The notes beneath the pieces were generated by a model. The model was not told the origin of the DNA and ran no database searches. It worked only from the letters and a program-made list of their open reading frames with translations. 35,279 nt of DNA, taken from contig DATGLE010000117.1 of assembly GCA_035294325.1 (NCBI GenBank), forward strand, positions 1-35,279, written 5' to 3'. The position numbers and the translations under genes are program-made. Source of the DNA: DATGLE01 sp035294325. GTDB taxonomy: Bacteria > Chloroflexota > Ktedonobacteria > Ktedonobacterales > Ktedonobacteraceae. Shown here in pieces: positions 1 to 7,889 of the stretch (its first letter is position 1; every line of letters begins with the position of its first letter).

Positions 1-2
1 TC

Positions 3-59
3 GAATACCTCTTTTCCCGCAATCTGGACGCGCCGCTGCACGCTGCTCCTGACAGATGA
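3..59 (+). CDS. possible C-terminal end of an upstream gene (partial)
   Basis: Frame 3 is open from the window edge to a TGA at 57-59 and reads EYLFSRNLDAPLHAAPDR, which has a plausible protein-like composition. It would be the last 18 residues of a plus-strand gene that lies mostly outside the window, converging on the minus-strand operon. Nothing identifies the family, and chance cannot be excluded at this length. Confidence 0.2.
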   Translation, partial: EYLFSRNLDAPLHAAPDR

Positions 60-256
60 GTTCTGCGTCCCTCTGGCAGAAGCTTCGTCTACCCAGACAG
101 AACCCCAGTGCTTGCTCTTTCCAGCAAGCGTGGAAAGGATATAGAGAACGATGTCACCCCAGAACTCTCCCGTCGCTCCTGCGGCTCCCTACTGAGCGAA
201 GTTGATAGTGTTGTGCAAACTGCTGTGCTGAGAGGTTGGGAAGCAGCCTCTCGTTC
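60..256. other. intergenic stretch with a short inverted repeat
   Basis: No convincing gene is seen. An inverted repeat with 7-bp arms (110-116 and 123-129, arm GCTTGCT, 6-nt loop) lies between the possible plus-strand end at 59 and the minus-strand gene ending at 257. It lacks a T run, so it is only a weak candidate for a terminator. Confidence 0.3.
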
Positions 257-1030
257 TTACATACGAGGTCCGAAAAATTCGAGACGGTAGATCCCACCTG
301 GACAGGTGATCTCATGGTAGTAGCAGAACTGTGGGACGATGGTTTTGACCTGGCTTCCATTGCCCACCTCTCGCGGGGGCAGGGTCTGAAATCCCTGGAC
401 TGCCTCAGTGCTTGTCGCATACTCGTAAATCTGCCCATCGCTGGCAATCACCGTGTAGTGGGTGGTATAGGGAAACTGAACACAGGGAGCAAAGAAAGTG
501 ATGGCGCTATGGTCGCCGCCTTCGAGCAGCATGGCCGTGTCAGAAGGGAACCAGGCTTTCCAAACGGTATTGGAAAACGTTCCTCGTTGCGGGTCAAGAT
601 AGCACACGGCGTAGCCGGTTCCCGAGACTGCCCCTGGTTGCTCTTTCGCGTTCCCAAAGACGATGACGCGCATATTTTTATTCAGGCCCCACGGCTCTTC
701 GGCCCCCTTTGGATGCTCCCACGAGTGCTCTCCATAGAGCAGGATGGGTATGCCGTGGCGAGAGGTCGCAGAGGCTTCTTCTGGCGAGACCTCCCGCCAT
801 GTGGGGAGTGGAACGTAGAAGTTCGTACTCTTCTTCAAGGGCAGCCTCTCCGTCAATTTTGATTTCGTGGACTGCGTGGAGAGAGGCACGTCGAAGCTGA
901 TGAGTTGCTTCATCGCGCGCGTGAGGTCGGGGACCGAAAGTTCCCTTCCACTGCGCAGATGTGCATGATAGGTTCGTTCAAGCAGCCATGTTTCACTCAA
1001 TGGCTCTGTACAGGCAGCGATCATGGTCAT
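257..1030 (-). CDS. unrecognised protein, last gene of the SPFH operon
   Basis: A 257-residue protein I cannot assign to a family. It has no clear signal peptide or membrane span; the middle and C-terminal parts alternate short hydrophobic strands with Gly, Pro and aromatic residues (for example GIPILLYGEHSWEHP and TGYAVCYLDPQRGTF), suggesting a beta-rich soluble fold. Its ATG (1028-1030) overlaps the TGA of the stomatin-like gene (1027-1029) in an ATGA arrangement, so the two are probably translationally coupled and functionally linked. It ends with TAA at 257-259. The coupling makes it likely to be a real gene; function is unknown. Confidence 0.65.
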   Translation of the reverse strand: MTMIAACTEPLSETWLLERTYHAHLRSGRELSVPDLTRAMKQLISFDVPLSTQSTKSKLTERLPLKKSTNFYVPLPTWREVSPEEASATSRHGIPILLYGEHSWEHPKGAEEPWGLNKNMRVIVFGNAKEQPGAVSGTGYAVCYLDPQRGTFSNTVWKAWFPSDTAMLLEGGDHSAITFFAPCVQFPYTTHYTVIASDGQIYEYATSTEAVQGFQTLPPREVGNGSQVKTIVPQFCYYHEITCPGGIYRLEFFGPRM

Positions 1031-1863
1031 CGGGGCTCTCCTTTCATGGCGTGTTCGTGAAGAGATGTCCCATTGAGTGGCTCAGAGACGGGCACGCTTG
1101 TGTGCGGCTGCATCTTCTGGATCAGTGGCACGATCAGGTCCATCGGCAGCGGGAAGATAATCGTCGAGTTCTTCTCCACCGCGATCTCGGTCAGCGTTTG
1201 CAGGTAGCGCAGTTGCAGGGTAGCAGGCTGGGAGCCGATGATGGCGGCCGCCTGCGCAAGCTGGGCCGAAGCTTGCAACTCCCCCTGGGCATGGATCACT
1301 TTCGCTCGCTTCTCCCGCTCGGCTTCCGCCTGTTTGGCCATGGCGCGCTGCATCGTGGCAGGCAACTCTACATCCTTGATCTCAACCGCCGTTACTTTCA
1401 CGCCCCAGCGCTCCGTCTGTTCGTCGATGATGGCTTGCAGATCGCGATTGATCTTCTTGCGTTCGGCCAGCAGTTCATCCAGTTCTGATTGCCCCAGCAC
1501 GTTGCGCAGGGTCGTTTGCCCGATCTGGGTGGTCGCCTGGTTGAAGTTGACCACATTGACCACTGCGGCCACCGCATCGACGACGTAGAAGTAGAGGACG
1601 GCTGTCACCTTGATGGTGACATTATCGCGGGTGATCACCTCTTGCGGGGGCACCGTGAGCGTGACGATGCGCAAGTCCACTTTCCCCATGCGGGAGATGA
1701 ACGGGGGCACCAGGAAGAGGCCAGGACCTTTCGCCCCGAGCAAGCGCCCCAGCACAAAGATCACGCCGCGCTCATATTGTTGCACGATGCGAATCGCCGA
1801 GAGCGCGAGGATGACAAGAATTAGCACGAGCGCGCCAATGACAACCAATACCAGTGGATTCAT
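1027..1863 (-). CDS. stomatin/prohibitin-like SPFH domain protein (slipin)
   Basis: A 278-residue SPFH-family membrane protein. Residues 3-22 form one hydrophobic N-terminal span, followed by the typical stomatin opening (IVQQYERGVIFVLGRLLG) and the SPFH domain to about residue 180, with the recognisable stretch around TLRNVLGQSELDELLAERKKIN and then a charged Ala/Glu/Lys/Arg coiled coil (about 185-220). The C-terminus has the usual TLQLRYLQTLTEIA and PLPMDL segments. Such proteins form large oligomeric rings or scaffolds in membrane microdomains and are often paired with an NfeD protease-like partner, which is absent here. The start is supported by AGGAGG upstream of 1863. It lies between a 47-residue membrane peptide and an unknown protein in the same operon. 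Confidence 0.93.
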   Translation of the reverse strand: MNPLVLVVIGALVLILVILALSAIRIVQQYERGVIFVLGRLLGAKGPGLFLVPPFISRMGKVDLRIVTLTVPPQEVITRDNVTIKVTAVLYFYVVDAVAAVVNVVNFNQATTQIGQTTLRNVLGQSELDELLAERKKINRDLQAIIDEQTERWGVKVTAVEIKDVELPATMQRAMAKQAEAEREKRAKVIHAQGELQASAQLAQAAAIIGSQPATLQLRYLQTLTEIAVEKNSTIIFPLPMDLIVPLIQKMQPHTSVPVSEPLNGTSLHEHAMKGEPR

Positions 1864-1936
1864 AGCAACCTCCTGATTGGTGAGGTGAAACTTTCTGGCG
1901 AAGCGAGCGAGCCAGGAATACGCGCCGGCAGCCAGG

Positions 1937-2080
1937 TCATGGGAGCCGTGGCGTGACTTTTCCCGCGTTTAGCTCCTGGAGGCGGAAGGCTGCGTCACGG
2001 ACCCGAAGGCCGCACAGCAGGATCACAGCGAGCAGGGCCGGCAGGATGAACGGGAACATCGGAAGCAGAAATGAGAGCAT
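1937..2080 (-). CDS. 47-residue single-span membrane peptide
   Basis: A short reading frame starting at ATG 2078-2080 and ending at TGA 1937-1939. It begins MLSFLLPMFPFILPALLAVI, continues with a few more hydrophobic residues and ends in a basic tail (RVRDAAFRLQELNAGKVTPRLP), giving one N-terminal transmembrane segment of about 22 residues. A ribosome binding site (AAAGGA) lies about 8 nt before the ATG, and a promoter reading the same way lies at 2273-2301. It is the first gene of the SPFH operon, 73 nt upstream of the stomatin-like gene. I infer a small partner or regulator of the SPFH protein; no known family is recognised. Confidence 0.6.
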   Translation of the reverse strand: MLSFLLPMFPFILPALLAVILLCGLRVRDAAFRLQELNAGKVTPRLP

Positions 2081-2101
2081 GGTGTTGTCCTTTGTGGTTC
2101 T

Positions 2102-2125
2102 CTTCCAGACACATCTGTCTGGAAG
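2102..2125 (-). promoter_or_regulatory. 5' UTR stem-loop before the small membrane peptide
   Basis: A perfect inverted repeat with 10-bp arms (2102-2111 and 2116-2125, arm CTTCCAGACA) and a 4-nt loop. In the minus-strand transcript it ends about 21 nt before the start codon at 2080, just upstream of the AAAGGA ribosome binding site. It could stabilise the leader or tune translation; no known riboswitch motif is seen. Confidence 0.5.
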
Positions 2126-2272
2126 AAGAGAGGGGGCATAGCGCCGGGAGAGCGAAGAAGACCATCGCGGAAATCACACTTCCAGGATGGAGAGGTGTCG
2201 CCTTCGTGCCAATACCTACCTGAGCCATGGCTGGAGAGACAGGACTCATAAGAAGATCTATGAGGCCCCTTA

Positions 2273-2301
2273 AGTATACACTATTTTTTAGAGAAATGCA
2301 A
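2273..2301 (-). promoter_or_regulatory. sigma-70 type promoter of the SPFH operon
   Basis: Read on the minus strand: -35 TTGCAT at 2296-2301, a 17-nt spacer, and -10 TATACT at 2273-2278. This gives a leader of roughly 185 nt before the membrane peptide gene. The region around it is AT-rich compared with its surroundings. Confidence 0.7.
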
Positions 2302-2431
2302 CATTTATCAAAAAACTGGAGAAAGATGATGAAGTATTGTTGTGATGTGGAGGACAGGGCACTGAGGCAGTGAATCCGGGAAAGGCGGTTCAGTTGAAGA
2401 GGCCAGGCGCGGCGCGGAGCAAGAGAAACCC

Positions 2432-2460
2432 TTGACTTTTCTCTTCACATCTCCTATACT
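2432..2460 (+). promoter_or_regulatory. sigma-70 type promoter of the GntR/ECF operon
   Basis: -35 TTGACT at 2432-2437, 17-nt spacer, -10 TATACT at 2455-2460. Both boxes are near consensus, so this should be a strong promoter when not repressed. The expected start site falls at or next to the palindrome at 2468-2480. Confidence 0.8.
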
Positions 2461-2467
2461 TGTGTCA

Positions 2468-2480
2468 GATGTCAGACATC
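2468..2480 (+). promoter_or_regulatory. probable GntR operator (GATGTC-A-GACATC)
   Basis: A perfect 13-bp palindrome, two 6-bp arms around a central A, located immediately after the -10 box. Its core GTCAGAC has the GTC-N-GAC form seen in FadR-type sites and fits the general GT(N)xAC pattern of GntR operators. It also forms a direct repeat TGTCAGA at 2463-2469 and 2470-2476. Its position over the start site suggests autorepression by the product of the adjacent gene. Confidence 0.6.
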
Positions 2481-2508
2481 AGTCATCTAACAAATCAAGG
2501 TAGTTGCT

Positions 2509-3279
2509 ATGACAGATCTGATCAACCCGACGGAAGAACTCTCTTTACGTATTGGAGGTTTGCCGCTCCCCGACCTGGTGGCCGATACGCTGCGTAAGGC
2601 CATCATGAGCGGCAAACTGGTAGCCGGCCAGCGTCTCCCCGCTGAACCCCAGCTTGCCGAGCAACTGGGGGTGAGCCGTGCCACCCTGCGGCAGGCGCTC
2701 TCTCTGCTTACCCAGGAGGGCTTGCTGGTGCGGCAGCATGGACGCGGTACCTTTGTCTCCGCTCTTCCTAAGAGCGTCTTGCGCGGGAATCTGACCGAGT
2801 TGATGAGTACCACGCAGATGATCCGGGAGCAAGGCTATCAACCCGGGATAGCGGGATGTCGCGTCGAGATCACGACGGTAGAGCAATGGATTGCTGACCT
2901 GTTTGATCTACCGGGGAGCTCGCGCTTCCTTCATATCTCTCGCACGCGCCTCGCCAACAGTCATCCCGCCGTATATTCAGACGAATATTTACCGGCAAGC
3001 CTGCTCGGGCCTGATGTGCTGTCGCTGCAAGGGAGTACTGCGGACTGGTCTCTGTACGAGAGTTTGCATCAAGCCGGAGTAGAGATTGCGTTCGCCACCT
3101 GTAAAGTCATTCCTGCGCTTGCCAATGATGCGCTTGCCGCTCAGCTCAGCGTGGCCGTCGGGCACCCACTTCTGCTTTTGAAGCAGCTCCACTATACAGC
3201 TATGGGGCAACCCGTTCTGTATTGTGAGAACTATCACAATTGCGACTTCATTGAGTTCCAGACGGTACGCAAGAGTTGA
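2509..3279 (+). CDS. GntR family transcriptional regulator, HutC/UTRA type
   Basis: A 256-residue regulator. Residues 15-80 form the GntR winged helix-turn-helix (VADTLRKAIMSGKLVAGQRL, then EQLGVSRATLRQALSLLTQEGL and the wing RQHGRGTFVS). From about residue 95 it has a UTRA effector domain (REQGYQPG near its start, VYSDEYLPASLLGP, and a C-terminal strand ending in PVLYCENYHNCDFIEF). UTRA domains of this subgroup usually bind a phosphorylated sugar or related small ligand. The regulator of fructoselysine use (FrlR) belongs to the same class. It heads the ECF/SIS/PfkB operon and lies directly behind a promoter with a palindromic operator, so it is probably the operon repressor. Confidence 0.92.
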   Translation: MTDLINPTEELSLRIGGLPLPDLVADTLRKAIMSGKLVAGQRLPAEPQLAEQLGVSRATLRQALSLLTQEGLLVRQHGRGTFVSALPKSVLRGNLTELMSTTQMIREQGYQPGIAGCRVEITTVEQWIADLFDLPGSSRFLHISRTRLANSHPAVYSDEYLPASLLGPDVLSLQGSTADWSLYESLHQAGVEIAFATCKVIPALANDALAAQLSVAVGHPLLLLKQLHYTAMGQPVLYCENYHNCDFIEFQTVRKS

Positions 3280-3374
3280 ACCCGAAGGGAGGCGGGCCGG
3301 ATCGGGCAGGGATGGCTGAGAACAACCTCACGACCAGATTGTAGGTATTGCACTGAGCAAGAAAGGAGAAAGCG

Positions 3375-4157
3375 GTGAATTCCCCATTCCTTCAAACCTT
3401 CCTGGGCCAGGGACCACTTCATCCCATTATGCAAGGTCTGGCGCTTCTCGGGTTGGTCGTTGCCGTAGGCATCTGGATTATGGAATTTTCGGGTTGGACG
3501 ATTTCGCGGCGCGGATTTGTACGCAATGGATTGAAATGGAACGCGACCACCATTGCCATCATTGCCGTTTGCGCTGCCCTTTACATTGCCGGACGCCCGC
3601 TCCAGATCCAGTTCATTCCGGGCATTGGCGGGTTAAACCCCAGTCTCTCCATTGCCCAATCGCTGGCAGTCGTCTTTGGCCTTCCCGGGGCGATTGGCGT
3701 TACGTTCTCCATGCCAATTGGCGATGCCATATCCGGCGCCCTGACGCTCGGATCGGTTGCTGGCTGCCTCTCCCATACCTTCATCACCTGGATTCCGTAT
3801 AAATTCGCCACCGGCGCTGATCTAAGGAAGCCACTGAACCTGCTGACTTTTTATTTCTGGGGCATTATCGTCGCGCCGATCATTCACGCCATCGTCATTC
3901 CGGGCTGGCTCGACTTCACCCATGTCGTTCCTCCTGCCGTGGCCTGGGGCGGTGTCACCCTGGCAATTCTGACCAATCAGGGACTCCTCCCGGCCATCCT
4001 TTCTCCGATCTTCCTTGCCATCCTGTATCCCATCGCCACACGCAGGGGGCTGTACTGGAAGCAGCGCTATGGAGTTGACCAGGAGGGACAGGAGGAAGAG
4101 GAAGGTTACACTTCCGCCGCCTCACCCACCACCGAGCCGCCGACGGCCACCAGCTAG
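3375..4157 (+). CDS. ECF transporter substrate-binding (S) component
   Basis: A 260-residue integral membrane protein with about six hydrophobic segments and a charged, probably cytoplasmic tail (QEGQEEEEGYTSA). The conserved-looking middle (PIGDAISGALTLGSVAG) resembles the substrate-site region of S components. Identification rests mainly on context: it is followed directly by two EcfA-type ATPases and an EcfT protein, the arrangement of a group I (dedicated) ECF importer. S components give substrate specificity; this one does not match a type I can name, so the ligand is open. The start is GTG at 3375, preceded by AAGGAG at good spacing. The gap to the GntR gene is 95 nt with no clear terminator, so co-transcription is likely. 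Confidence 0.8.
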   Translation: MNSPFLQTFLGQGPLHPIMQGLALLGLVVAVGIWIMEFSGWTISRRGFVRNGLKWNATTIAIIAVCAALYIAGRPLQIQFIPGIGGLNPSLSIAQSLAVVFGLPGAIGVTFSMPIGDAISGALTLGSVAGCLSHTFITWIPYKFATGADLRKPLNLLTFYFWGIIVAPIIHAIVIPGWLDFTHVVPPAVAWGGVTLAILTNQGLLPAILSPIFLAILYPIATRRGLYWKQRYGVDQEGQEEEEGYTSAASPTTEPPTATS

Positions 4158-4175
4158 CAAGAGGAGGACGCTTGC

Positions 4176-5042
4176 ATGAGCGATCCGGTTGTGCATATCG
4201 AAGGGTTGATCTTCCGCTATCCTGACCGTGATCCGGTTCTTTGCGACATCAACTTGCAGATCTCTCGCGGCGAGTTCGTGGGTATCACCGGACCATCCGG
4301 CGCGGGAAAGACGACGCTGTGCCTGTGTATGAAAGGGCTGATCCCCCATGTCATTGGGGGAACCATGCGCGGGCGTGTGACGGTTCAGGGAATGAATACG
4401 CGCAAGACGGAGCCAGCGGTGCTGGCCCAATCCGTGGCGATGGTTTTCCAGGATCCTGAAACTCAGATCGTCGGCCTCACAGTGGAGGAGGATCTTGCCT
4501 TTGGGCCGGAGAACCTGATGCGCCCCGCCGGCCAGATACGGGAGGCCATCCCCCGGGCACTGCATACGGTGGGCCTTACCGGCTACGAGCGGCGCGAGAC
4601 CTACAGGCTCTCCGGCGGGCAAAAACAACGGGTCGCCATTGCCTCCGCGCTGATGATGGAGCCTGAGGTGCTGATCCTGGACGAGCCAACGTCCGAGCTT
4701 GATCCGCTGGGCAAGGATGAGGTGTTCGAGGTGGTGCGCCGGCTGCGCGAAGAACGTCAGGTGACAATCATTATGGTCGAACACGAGGTTGAGCAACTCG
4801 CAAGCGTCGCGGATCGCATTATTCAGATGGATCACGGGCGCATTGTCGCCGATGCGCCGCCGCGCGAGTTTTTTCATCAGGCCGCGCTCCTTCGTCGCAC
4901 CGGGGGCGAGCGACTGCCGCAGGTCGCGGAATTGCTCCTGGCGTTAGAAGCCGAGGGATACGTGGAGCCAGATGACTTCACACCATACGAGGAGGAAGCG
5001 GTTGCGCTTGTAGACAGGCTCCTCCAGCGAAAGCGAGATTGA
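4176..5042 (+). CDS. ecfA: ECF transporter ATPase EcfA
   Basis: A 288-residue ABC ATPase of the energy-coupling factor type. Walker A GPSGAGKTT is at 39-47, the Q loop FQDPETQ at about 91-97, the signature LSGGQKQR at 145-152, Walker B VLILDEP at about 165-171, and the switch His in VEHE. Length and the FQDPETQIVG and DLAFGPEN stretches are typical of CbiO/EcfA. It pairs with the second ATPase downstream to form the EcfA-A' heterodimer on the cytoplasmic face. The gap to the S component is 18 nt with GAGGAGGA before the ATG. Confidence 0.94.
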   Translation: MSDPVVHIEGLIFRYPDRDPVLCDINLQISRGEFVGITGPSGAGKTTLCLCMKGLIPHVIGGTMRGRVTVQGMNTRKTEPAVLAQSVAMVFQDPETQIVGLTVEEDLAFGPENLMRPAGQIREAIPRALHTVGLTGYERRETYRLSGGQKQRVAIASALMMEPEVLILDEPTSELDPLGKDEVFEVVRRLREERQVTIIMVEHEVEQLASVADRIIQMDHGRIVADAPPREFFHQAALLRRTGGERLPQVAELLLALEAEGYVEPDDFTPYEEEAVALVDRLLQRKRD

Positions 5043-5046
5043 TAGA

Positions 5047-5925
5047 ATGGCGAAGCCTGAAGTGGTCATCGATGTCCATGAGGTCTCCTATACCTACGCG
5101 CCGGCGCTGCCCCTGGCCCTGGACCATGTTTCGCTCCAGATCCACAAGGGGGACTTTCTGGCCCTGCTGGGGCAAAATGGCGCGGGGAAGACGACGCTGG
5201 CGAAGACCTTCAACGGCCTGTTACGACCTGTTACGGGTAGCGTGACCGTCGGGGGACTGGACACGCGCAACGCCTCCATAGCGAGTCTGGCGGCACGCGT
5301 CGGCTACTGCTACCAGAACCCGGATCACCAGATTTTCAACCGGACCGTCTACATGGAAGCGGCCTTTGGCCCGCGCAACCTCAAGTTGCCGCCCGAGGAG
5401 GTGGCAACTCGCGTGGAGCACGCGCTCCGCCTGGTGGGCCTGGCGGACCAAAGGGATGCCTACCCGTTTTTGCTGGGCAAAGGCGAGCGGCAAAAGCTGG
5501 CCGTGGCGTCCGTACTGGCGATGGGTTCACCGATCCTGGTGGTCGATGAGCCGACCACCGGCCTCGATCTTCGCGGCATACGCAGCATTATGACGCTGCT
5601 CAAGCAGTGGAACGAGCATGAGGAGCGCACCATCGTGATTATCACCCATGACCTGCATATTGTGGCCGAGTATATCCCGCGTACTGTCGTGATGGCGCAG
5701 GGGAAAATCATTGCCGATGGCCCTACGCGCTCGATCCTCTCCGATGGCGCTGTGCTTGCCACGACTGGTCTCAAGCCGCCGCAGATTACTCGCGTGGCGC
5801 AGCGCCTCGGTCATCATGGCATTCCCCCTGACGTGATGACGGTTGATGAAATGCTTTCGCACCTGCGCACCGCGCTGGGCAGCGATACCAGAGCGCGCAG
5901 CGGCCAGCCAGGAAGGAGCATGTGA
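5047..5925 (+). CDS. ecfA': ECF transporter ATPase EcfA'
   Basis: A 292-residue second ECF ATPase. Walker A GQNGAGKTT is at 42-50, the Q loop YQNPDHQ at about 89-95, Walker B ILVVDEP at 163-169 and the switch His in ITHD. The signature is unusual: LLGKGERQK at 142-150 replaces LSGGQKQR, keeping only the central Gly and Gln of the motif. In a heterodimer this could leave one of the two composite ATP sites weak. The gene begins 4 nt after ecfA with a poor ribosome binding site, suggesting translational coupling, and its TGA overlaps the ecfT ATG (TGATG at 5923-5927). Confidence 0.92.
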   Translation: MAKPEVVIDVHEVSYTYAPALPLALDHVSLQIHKGDFLALLGQNGAGKTTLAKTFNGLLRPVTGSVTVGGLDTRNASIASLAARVGYCYQNPDHQIFNRTVYMEAAFGPRNLKLPPEEVATRVEHALRLVGLADQRDAYPFLLGKGERQKLAVASVLAMGSPILVVDEPTTGLDLRGIRSIMTLLKQWNEHEERTIVIITHDLHIVAEYIPRTVVMAQGKIIADGPTRSILSDGAVLATTGLKPPQITRVAQRLGHHGIPPDVMTVDEMLSHLRTALGSDTRARSGQPGRSM

Positions 5926-6728
5926 TGCCTGTCGGGTATAGCATCTACGTTGAGAAGCCGTCGTATGTCCACCAGCGGATTGATCCGCGCACGAAGCTCT
6001 TTGCGCTCTGCACATCCTTTGTGCTGGCCCTGCTCTTTAACAATCCTGCCTATCTGGGCGTTCTGCTTGCCGGCGTGATCGCGATTGGACTGTGGGCCAG
6101 ATTGCCGCTGAAAAGCTTTCGTGCCTATCTGCTCTTTGCGCTCTGGTTTCTCATTCTGGGCGTGGTGATCTGGCCCTTCTATATCTCTCAGGGAGCCGTG
6201 GTCCTGCGGCTGGGCAGCATGCAGTTCACCAGTGATGGGCTGCTGTTCGGGCTGGCGATGGGGCTGCGCGTGGCGCTGATGGTAACGGCTGCCGGGGTCT
6301 GGATGATGTCGACCTCGCCCCAGCACATCACGCTCGGATTGCTGCGCCTGGGGCTGCCATACAAAGCCGGGATGGCCCTGTCCTCCACCATTCGCTTTGT
6401 CCCTTTGATTAATGCGGAGCGAGCGACGATTATCGAAGCGCAGCGGGCGCGCGGACTGGATCTGAATCGCGGAAATCCGTTCCGGCGCGCGGTGCGCTAT
6501 GTCGCGGTGATCGGGCCGATGCTGGTACGAACGCTGGACATGGCCCAATCGCTTGCCCTGGCGATGGAGGCGCGTGCCTTTGGCGCGCGTCCTGGTCGTA
6601 CCATGATCACAGAGATCCGCCTGAGGCGGGTAGACTGGTATATTCTCATCGGCTGCGTGCTGCTCATCGCAGTCGCCGTCACCTTCCGGGTCCTGGGCAT
6701 CGGCGTCCTGGTTCGTGGCTATCTCTAG
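5925..6728 (+). CDS. ecfT: ECF transporter transmembrane component EcfT
   Basis: A 267-residue membrane protein with an N-terminal segment YVHQRIDPRTKLFAL typical of CbiQ/EcfT, several membrane spans (about 25-115 and a last one near the C-terminus), and the two coupling motifs that contact the ATPases: AQRARGLD and AMEARAFGA. It is the scaffold that joins the S component to the ATPase pair. I choose the ATG at 5925 over the GTG at 5922 because GGAAGGAG at 5911-5918 is then correctly spaced; the ATG overlaps the stop codon of ecfA' by one base. It completes the importer. Confidence 0.93.
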   Translation: MPVGYSIYVEKPSYVHQRIDPRTKLFALCTSFVLALLFNNPAYLGVLLAGVIAIGLWARLPLKSFRAYLLFALWFLILGVVIWPFYISQGAVVLRLGSMQFTSDGLLFGLAMGLRVALMVTAAGVWMMSTSPQHITLGLLRLGLPYKAGMALSSTIRFVPLINAERATIIEAQRARGLDLNRGNPFRRAVRYVAVIGPMLVRTLDMAQSLALAMEARAFGARPGRTMITEIRLRRVDWYILIGCVLLIAVAVTFRVLGIGVLVRGYL

Positions 6729-6751
6729 AGCTATACAGAGGAGAAGGTTAC

Positions 6752-7879
6752 ATGCGCGTAGATCGCAATGTCGAACTCAAATGGGAGAATATGTATCGCG
6801 GCATCCATGCCCAGGTCGAATGGCTGCAACACGGACCAGCAGAGCTTTTTGCGCGGGCGCGTCGCACGCTCACCACTGTGCCATCGCGGATCTATCTCGT
6901 CGGGTGTGGAGACTCGCATTATGCCGGCCTGGCGACGCGCCTGGCATTTGAACGCTGGACAGGGATTCCAACGGAACCGCTGGAATCCCTGGAATTTTCG
7001 CGTTATGCCGTGGATTTTGCTCCCCCTGGCTCCTGGGTGGTGTGCGTCTCAAATTCTGGGCGCGTCGCCCGCACCGTAGAATGCGCCTTATTTGCCAGGC
7101 AGCGAGGTCTGTATCCCATCGCCATTACCTTCCATGCCGATAGCCCGCTGGCACAGGCCAGTAGTGCTACGCTGCCCTATAGCTATACCGATGTCGGCTT
7201 TGGCCCGGGCACGCTTTCGTATCTGGCGTCTCTTGTGTCCCTGTATGCTATCGCGCTGCGGGTGGCCGAACTGGCAGGCAAGCTGGAGGGCGCAGCGTGC
7301 GAGACCTGGCTGGAAACCATCCAGCGGCAATCGGCTGTCATCGCGGCAACGATTGCCGCCTGCCAGGACCAGGCCGCTGCGTTGGGACAGCAGTGCGATG
7401 TTCATACGCCGATCCACATCATCGGAGCCGGGCCAAACTATGGGACAGCCCTCTTCGGCATGGCGAAGATGATCGAAGCGGCGCGCGTCTCCGCCGTGGG
7501 GCAGGAGTTGGAGGAATGGGCGCATGAGCACTATTTCTGCACCGGAGAGGGCACGGTCACAATAGTCATTGCCCCTCCAGGCGCGAGCATCAGCCGGGCC
7601 AGAGAACAATTGCAGGCGGTGCGCGATATGCAGGGAACCGCTATTGCGCTATGCTCCCCTGATGACGCTCAAACACTGGCCCTGGCGGACTACGCCCTGC
7701 CTGTTCCCGGAGCGATAGATGAGATGATTACGCCCCTGGCCTACGGCGTCCCGTTAGAATTGTTCGCGTATCATTTCGCCAGCAGCAAAGGGCTAACCAT
7801 GCTGGGCTTTGATGATAGCAAACGGATGGAAGTCAATTTTCGACAGATCTTTGGCAGCAAGATTGTTCCTGACGCGTAA
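6752..7879 (+). CDS. double-SIS sugar isomerase/deglycase-like protein (FrlB/GlmS isomerase type)
   Basis: A 375-residue protein with two SIS (sugar-phosphate isomerase) domains, about 40-170 and 215-345. The first has GCGDSHYAG at 51-59, ESLEFSRY at 78-85 and SNSGR at 100-104, all phosphosugar-site motifs. The second has GAGPNYGTA at 225-233 and the segment QELEEWAHEHYF at 251-262, which places Glu and His residues where FrlB/FraB and GlmS carry theirs. Family members isomerise, deaminate or deglycate 6-phosphorylated amino sugars or Amadori products. With an adjacent PfkB kinase and GntR/UTRA regulator the best guess is a deglycase acting on a 6-phosphofructosamine; a plain aminosugar-6-phosphate isomerase is possible. 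GAGGAGAAGG precedes the ATG. Confidence 0.82.
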   Translation: MRVDRNVELKWENMYRGIHAQVEWLQHGPAELFARARRTLTTVPSRIYLVGCGDSHYAGLATRLAFERWTGIPTEPLESLEFSRYAVDFAPPGSWVVCVSNSGRVARTVECALFARQRGLYPIAITFHADSPLAQASSATLPYSYTDVGFGPGTLSYLASLVSLYAIALRVAELAGKLEGAACETWLETIQRQSAVIAATIAACQDQAAALGQQCDVHTPIHIIGAGPNYGTALFGMAKMIEAARVSAVGQELEEWAHEHYFCTGEGTVTIVIAPPGASISRAREQLQAVRDMQGTAIALCSPDDAQTLALADYALPVPGAIDEMITPLAYGVPLELFAYHFASSKGLTMLGFDDSKRMEVNFRQIFGSKIVPDA

Positions 7880-7889
7880 CACGGCGGTG

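Larger units (their letters stand above)
2081..2508. other. divergent intergenic region between the SPFH and GntR operons
   Basis: This 428-nt region carries the minus-strand promoter (2273-2301) and its leader with a stem-loop, and the plus-strand promoter and operator of the GntR gene (2432-2480). Between them (about 2302-2430) I see no gene. An 84-codon minus-strand frame crosses it but lacks a ribosome binding site. Confidence 0.6.

Noticed and set aside
1995..2249. 84-codon minus-strand frame in the leader of the SPFH operon
   Set aside because: No ribosome binding site, composition unlike protein, and it overlaps the better supported 47-residue membrane peptide in another frame.
3280..3374. 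Possible TPP riboswitch before the ECF S component, because GGCTGAGAA occurs there
   Set aside because: The rest of the conserved core (ACCTGATC with the closing stems) is missing and only 95 nt are available.
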